From: Raphanus sativus
Lineage: Eukaryota; Streptophyta; Magnoliopsida; Brassicales; Brassicaceae
Reading direction: 5' to 3'
DNA: 64,000 nt
Assembly: GCF_000801105.2 (NCBI RefSeq)
Contig: NC_079516.1
Span: 42,140,908 to 42,204,907, forward strand
Positions 59,208 to 64,000 of this stretch are shown here, one piece after another. A model generated the notes under the pieces. The model did not search any database, was not told the origin of the DNA, and saw only the letters and a list, made by a program, of their open reading frames with translations. Position 1 is the stretch's first letter. Each line of letters opens with the position of its first letter. The position numbers were made by a program, and so were the translations under genes.

Positions 59208-60486
59208 GCAAGTCATGTGGTTGCAACCATGAGAAAGTTCAATCATGTGCCTACACTTGACACATTGACGCCAGCTATTGTCGTTTGCCAGAGACTTTAG
59301 CTTCATGTCATCAACTAAAGGGTCAGGGTGTAGTTTCTTGTAATCATCACACGACATATCGGTATGCGATGGTACTTTGCAATCAATACAAAAGTGTCCA
59401 CGGCATTTGACACATTCTTGAACTTTCGATTGGTCAGCATGGCTCGAAAGATCAGATTTGGACATCAACATTGCACAGTTTGGATATGGGCAATAGATTC
59501 TCTCATCAGCTGGGATCAAATCCTCTTTCATCTTTCTTTTCCACATCTCAATCACCCTAGGCGTCAAAATCTTGCTGCAGCTTTCAAGGGTGAGCTCTAA
59601 CTTGCATCCTTCACCAAGGCACGTGGGCACGACTCCGCTAAGCAGCTTCACTTCCACGTACTGTTTCACACAAGAAAAGCAATGACGGTGACGGCATTCG
59701 TCAGTCAAGAACATCATCCGGTCAACATTTGTGTCTTCAAGACAGATGGCACATGTTTCTCCCTGTGCTGCCTTGCTGTGAGAAACTATGGCCTCCCTAG
59801 CCAGCTTAAAAGCGAACTTGACATCGTTCCGTGCAACCATAAGAGGTTCACAAGAGTCCATTTTTTCTTTCAGGCGACAAACTTCGTTCACTAGCTGACG
59901 CATTTTGTTCTGCGTAGGCTTATCTCCACCATTTATCTACATTGAAAATCAGATCTATTCGCATCAAACCGAACAAGAGACCATATCACAAAACTCTTCT
60001 AATGTATTTCAAATGTCCTAGAGACTGGATGTAACATGTCGAATAAATAAGAATAAAACTAATCAAAACTATAACAAAAGAATATAAACAACTTACGAAT
60101 TGAAAAATGGGATAATCATCGCAATGAATCCTGACATGTCTGATCCCCATGTTGAAGGCTTCACTTAAGCCATGAACCAGTGCCCTAATCTCCACTCCTC
60201 TGCGCTTAACGTCGCCGTCACTCAGTGATTCCTTCATCTCATACAACAAGTTATCCGCCACGTCGCAAATCGCAACTCCGAATCCAGCCGTCACGGTCCT
60301 TTCTCCACTCTCAGCCACCACCTCGTCACTCACCAAACCTTTGAAGTACAACCTGTAGACGACATTGCCAGCAAACTGGACGATCTTAGAAGAGCCCTCG
60401 CCTTTAGGGTTTGTGATATCTCCGGCTATGGAAGAATCAAGACGCTGTCTTTTAGAAATCGAGTCTGATCTGTGTGATTCTTCCAT
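58537..60486 (-). CDS. RNase H-like/RBR (RING-IBR-RING) ubiquitin ligase
   Basis: Four exons on the minus strand, 60486-60097, 59936-59206, 59013-58777 and 58714-58537, in phase, giving 511 residues. Residues about 35-140 form an RNase H-like (RVT_3) fold: YRLYFKGLV, TAGFGVAICD, EIRALVHGLSEAFNMGIRHVRIHCDD. RING1 follows (CAICLEDTN ... DECRHRHCFSCVKQYVE), then IBR (C-x-KCRGHFCIDCK), and RING2 (CVKCRHMIELSHGCNHMTCRCGYEFCYKCG). The cysteine in GCNHMTC is at the place of the catalytic thioester cysteine of RBR ligases. An Asp-rich tract (DDDEDDDDDDDDDD) and an acidic, Tyr-rich tail close the protein. RBR enzymes pass ubiquitin from an E2 through their own cysteine to the target. The text resembles the At2g25360-At2g25370 group, as I recall. 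The first RNase H Asp sits at SDEVVAE/FKGL, so nuclease activity is doubtful; the fold probably binds nucleic acid or protein. Confidence 0.9.
58880..58918. repeat. Coding (ATC)n microsatellite
   Basis: About 13 ATC/TCA units in exon 3 of the RBR gene encode the Asp tract on the minus strand. Its length is likely to vary between alleles. Confidence 0.9.
59174..59204. repeat. (AT)n microsatellite at a splice donor
   Basis: About 15 TA units form the first 30 bases of intron 2 of the RBR gene, directly after the exon 2 donor. Confidence 0.92.
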
Positions 60487-60527
60487 GACTGTTTCAGGTA
60501 TGGAGTTTAGTCGTGAAATAAATCTGT

Positions 60528-60536
60528 TTATATAGG
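60528..60536 (-). promoter_or_regulatory. Probable TATA box of the RBR gene
   Basis: CCTATATAA on the minus strand, about 45 bp before the ATG at 60486. The match is good; the implied leader is very short. Confidence 0.55.
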
Positions 60537-63500
60537 GATTACTAGTAAGGCGTGTTTGAGAAGTTTGAGAATAAATTCTCTTTAATTGCTCGTTATACTT
60601 GCCGAAAAAATTCCTTTCGTAATTGTAACCGTTCTTGGTTAGTGACGGTTGATTTTCTATAGATTTTACATTCCCATTATTATATCACTAGGCGATTTTC
60701 CATAAATATTTATAAAGTAAATATATTATGAAAGTTGATTGCTATTTACTTTTAATTTTATTAGTTTCTAATTTTATGCATAATTTATATTAATAATATT
60801 ATATTAATTTAATTAGACGTATGATTTTAGATATGTTATATTTAGTTGATTTTGTTGTTTTTAAAGTTGATTTAATTATCATTTGGATATATTGGACTGC
60901 ATATATCTCTGTAAATTCAACTATAATATTTTTATTCTAAATATATTAATTTTTTTTATTTTTTTATTTGTATTTTGGTTTCTTGTTGTCATAGATATAT
61001 AAATATATTTTAAGAATATTATATATAACTTAAGATATATTGTACTTATACATATTTTGCAGTCTCATGCATATATATAAATTTTTACAAAAGAACTAAA
61101 TTATAACAGTTGGTTAATATTTTTTTCCATTTGTTAATATGTTTTGAGTTATCCTATAATTCATATTTAAAAATAAATTATTGTTATTATAAAATTATAT
61201 AATCTTATTACAGTTAAATTTATGACTTTATATATATAATTTGGATTAGGTGAGTCACTCATGTTTTGAGTATATTGAGTTACATATAATTTTTCAAATT
61301 TAAACTGAAGTATAATTATTTTTATTATATTTAAGTTAGATCAAATTAGTTTTATTTATCGTTTAAATGTGCTTTTATTTTCATAATATTTATCAAATTA
61401 TAAAATGATTGTTAAAGAAATATTAGAAAATAAACGATGATCAATAGGAAATTACAACATAAATAACTAATAGATTTTTGGAAGCTAATGAACACATATC
61501 AATATTTATAATAATTAATTATGCCTTAGATTTACTGAATTGTAAGCTGAAATTTATTTTAAATAATCAGAGAATTCAGATATATTTTGGTATTTTGATT
61601 ATGGTTATATTAAGTTCCACAAAAATTAAAACAAAATTTAAACAAAATGTAGTTTTAAGAAACTAAATAATCTTAATAATGATAAAATATAACATATATA
61701 CCTCGTTAAAGTACATAGTGTTATATTATTTTAAATATGTTGTAATTATTTGATCAAAAGATGTTTATTTTTAGTTTTTATTCTCTTAAAATAAGCAGTA
61801 AAAATATTGTGATTGTATTTTAGAAATCATATTATATAAGTAAAATATAATTTATAGATATTTTTTTCTGCAATGAAAGATAAAATAGTCAACTAAATAT
61901 ATGAAAAATAAATAGAACATTTCAATACTAATTATAAACTATTTTAATCAATTAAACATATATCAATAATTTACGTTACTTAATTATTTTATGTAATCAT
62001 CACAGAAAAATAGGTATATAAAAAATACTTCTGTTACTTTGAAAATATACTTTTGTTTTGTTTAAAATTATGTTTTTAAATAAATAATATTTCTTTTTCT
62101 AATATCAAGGTTATCTGTGTGAATTTTGATTTTATAAAATAACATTATATACAAATATTTAAATGATAAAAACTATATAAATTAATTTATATTAATGTTT
62201 AAATGATAAAAACTATATGGAAACTTTATCTTTATAAAAATATTATTTATTTAGTTATAAGTTATTTAAAATATAATAATTTATACAAAATAAACAACAT
62301 TAGTTTTTTATATTGAAAACCTATAAAAGTTAGTTTTTGTTTTTTCTTCACAAATTGATTGAAATTTTTGAAAAACTAGTTTCCCTAAGTTTTACAAAAT
62401 TAAAAGCTAAAAGCTAAAACTTGATTGGCAAAAAATGGTTTTGAAAAACAAAAAAAAACAAAAACAAAAACTATAGACAATCATGCTCTGATTATTGCAT
62501 TTAAACATTTGTTGATTCTAAAATTAACGGTTTTTGCGTCAAAATTGTATTTTATTTTCTGACATTTTTGAACATTATTTTTCTAAGATGTTTTTACCTT
62601 CTCCCTATATTTTGACATTGGGCCCTGACCATTTGTTTATTTCATTAACCTTTTTGATGTGCGGTGCTTATCACCATCACCGTGAAAATACTCATCTCCA
62701 TGCTCTTGTTTTTCCCACCTTGTTTTCATGTGAGATAAATTGTTTAATGATATTTCTAAATACATAAGGTTTTATTCATTTTTATGTTTCGACACATGAG
62801 AACTAACCCCACCCGGACTTGGAATGATCCGACTCAAACACCACTCAAAAATTTAATATCCGAACAAAGACTAATTTCAAAACCCAAAAACTTGATATCC
62901 AAAAGAATCAATCTGCCCGATCGGATACTTGCATACCTAACTGATTATGTAAACTAATAAAAGTTTCTTGAATTCTGACTACCGATGGAGAAAATTTATC
63001 CAAACATGTGAAATTATTATGATTAATATGTAAAATAAATGACATCATTATGGTAAATAAAATTAATAAATTAATTAAGAAGTGGGAAAAAGAATGTTAA
63101 AGATTTATGATAAGTATTTGTTTTATACTTCTATAATAAATGGTGTCAATTAATAAAATAGTTAAGATGAGTGGAAATAAGGAAATAAAATATTTAATAA
63201 ATCTGTTGAAAATATAGTTAGTTATGTTTTGTACTTCAATAAGATAAGCTAGATCCATTTGCTCGCACATATTATTTTTTATAAATTATTTAATGAAATT
63301 TTTTAATATATAAGTTTTTGTTCAGTTGTAGGTTTCTACACATAAGAATCGAACCCACTCGAATTTGGAAGGATCTGAATTGTATCCCACCAAAAAAGTT
63401 TGTAATACTTGAGTAGAACCTAATTTAAATACCCAAAAATTCATTACCTGAAAGAACCTAATTTGAATACCCAAAAATGGTCCATGTATATACATAATTG

Positions 63501-64000
63501 TTTTTTTGTAAAATCGTCATAAATTTACAAAACTCCGTATTTTCTATTTACGATGAATATCACATCTCACACTTTCGAATTACAACGACATTAACAAATG
63601 ACTAATCTAAATGTTAGATACAATAAAAGGAGATTTGAAAAAAATGAAATCATCTCAAATTTTTGATTCAATAAGACCCTCTTAGTCTCATTAATATATA
63701 TATGTAGGTGCTTTCTACTAAACATTATTTAAAATTATATCATTTTACAACTAGTAGAAGAATTCTTTTATTTTGTAATTAATCATATGATTTTTTCATT
63801 TATAGAAAATATATACTTACATAGATTTACAAACAAAAAAATATTAAAAAAAGAGGAAAAACAAAAGCAATAATAAAAAAAATTGGTGTAAAGAAAATGA
63901 AGCAAAAAGCCATGGGAGAGGGGAGAGAAGTCGAGGACGCGCATGTTACCATCTAAAGCGCACGATAACTCCTGTCTTTGCCCTTTCTCTCTAGCAACCC
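60537..64000. other. AT-rich intergenic with degenerate repeats
   Basis: No gene supported across 3.4 kb. 62810-62950 and 63340-63480 carry the same kind of text (ACATRAGAA...AACCCAC-C-GAA-TTGGAA-GATC, then TAATTT-AA-ACCCAAAAA). They are two copies of a dispersed repeat also seen at 22600-22930. A GC-richer patch at 62570-62750 is open for about 77 codons without recognisable content. The last 100 bases (63900-64000) become GC-richer and could be the edge of a gene beyond the window. Confidence 0.45.

Overview
The window is nuclear DNA of a crucifer, most likely Brassica or a close relative. The proteins encoded here match Arabidopsis families closely, the exons are short with GT-AG introns, and the spaces between genes are AT-rich and full of plant transposons. 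All ortholog names and Arabidopsis locus numbers are from memory; no database was searched.

Layout. 1-11 kb: Helitron, Stowaway and hAT-type debris, a small HY5-like bZIP gene (2802-3443), a MULE transposase relic, and a nearly intact Copia retrotransposon (6277-11024) with apparently identical LTRs and one frameshift in pol. 11.5-19.5 kb: a CRR22-like PPR gene, a G-type lectin receptor kinase and, convergent to it, a plastidial BT1-like nucleotide carrier. 19.6-26.6 kb: a 2.4-kb long-TIR MULE carrying a truncated transposase and a spliced GRF zinc-finger/membrane gene, a retroposon whose target duplication was later split by a Tourist-like MITE, and a Helitron. 27-32 kb: an AFG1-like ATPase gene broken by two frameshifts, and a sugar-phosphate/phosphate translocator. 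32-41 kb: Stowaway MITEs, a plastid-like insert between two 410-bp direct repeats, and an intact 17-exon UDP-sugar pyrophosphorylase gene. 41-46 kb: gene and Copia relics and two Helitrons joined head to tail. 46.9-53.4 kb: an NT-C2 domain gene, a SINE, and an ANTH-domain clathrin assembly gene. 54-58 kb: a 51-bp minisatellite, local duplications and a hAT-type MITE. 58.5-60.5 kb: an RNase H-like/RBR ubiquitin ligase gene. 60.5-64 kb: AT-rich repeats.

The genes do not form an operon or cluster pathway. BT1, the translocator, the AFG1-like gene, the NT-C2 gene, the ANTH gene and the RBR gene recall the paired Arabidopsis segments near At2g254xx-At2g255xx and At4g323xx-At4g324xx. The PPR/receptor-kinase pair recalls At1g11280-At1g11290, and the pyrophosphorylase (At5g52560-like) sits inside the At2/At4-type block. 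This looks like a rearranged segment of a palaeopolyploid genome.

The least ordinary structures are the organelle-derived insert with its long flanking duplication, the MULE with a GRF-type passenger gene 125 bp upstream of BT1, the two-step nested insertion at 23.4-24.6 kb, and the HY5-like gene lacking the usual N-terminus. I saw no tRNA, rRNA or CRISPR features. Exon coordinates were read by eye and checked by codon phase; single-base errors are possible.
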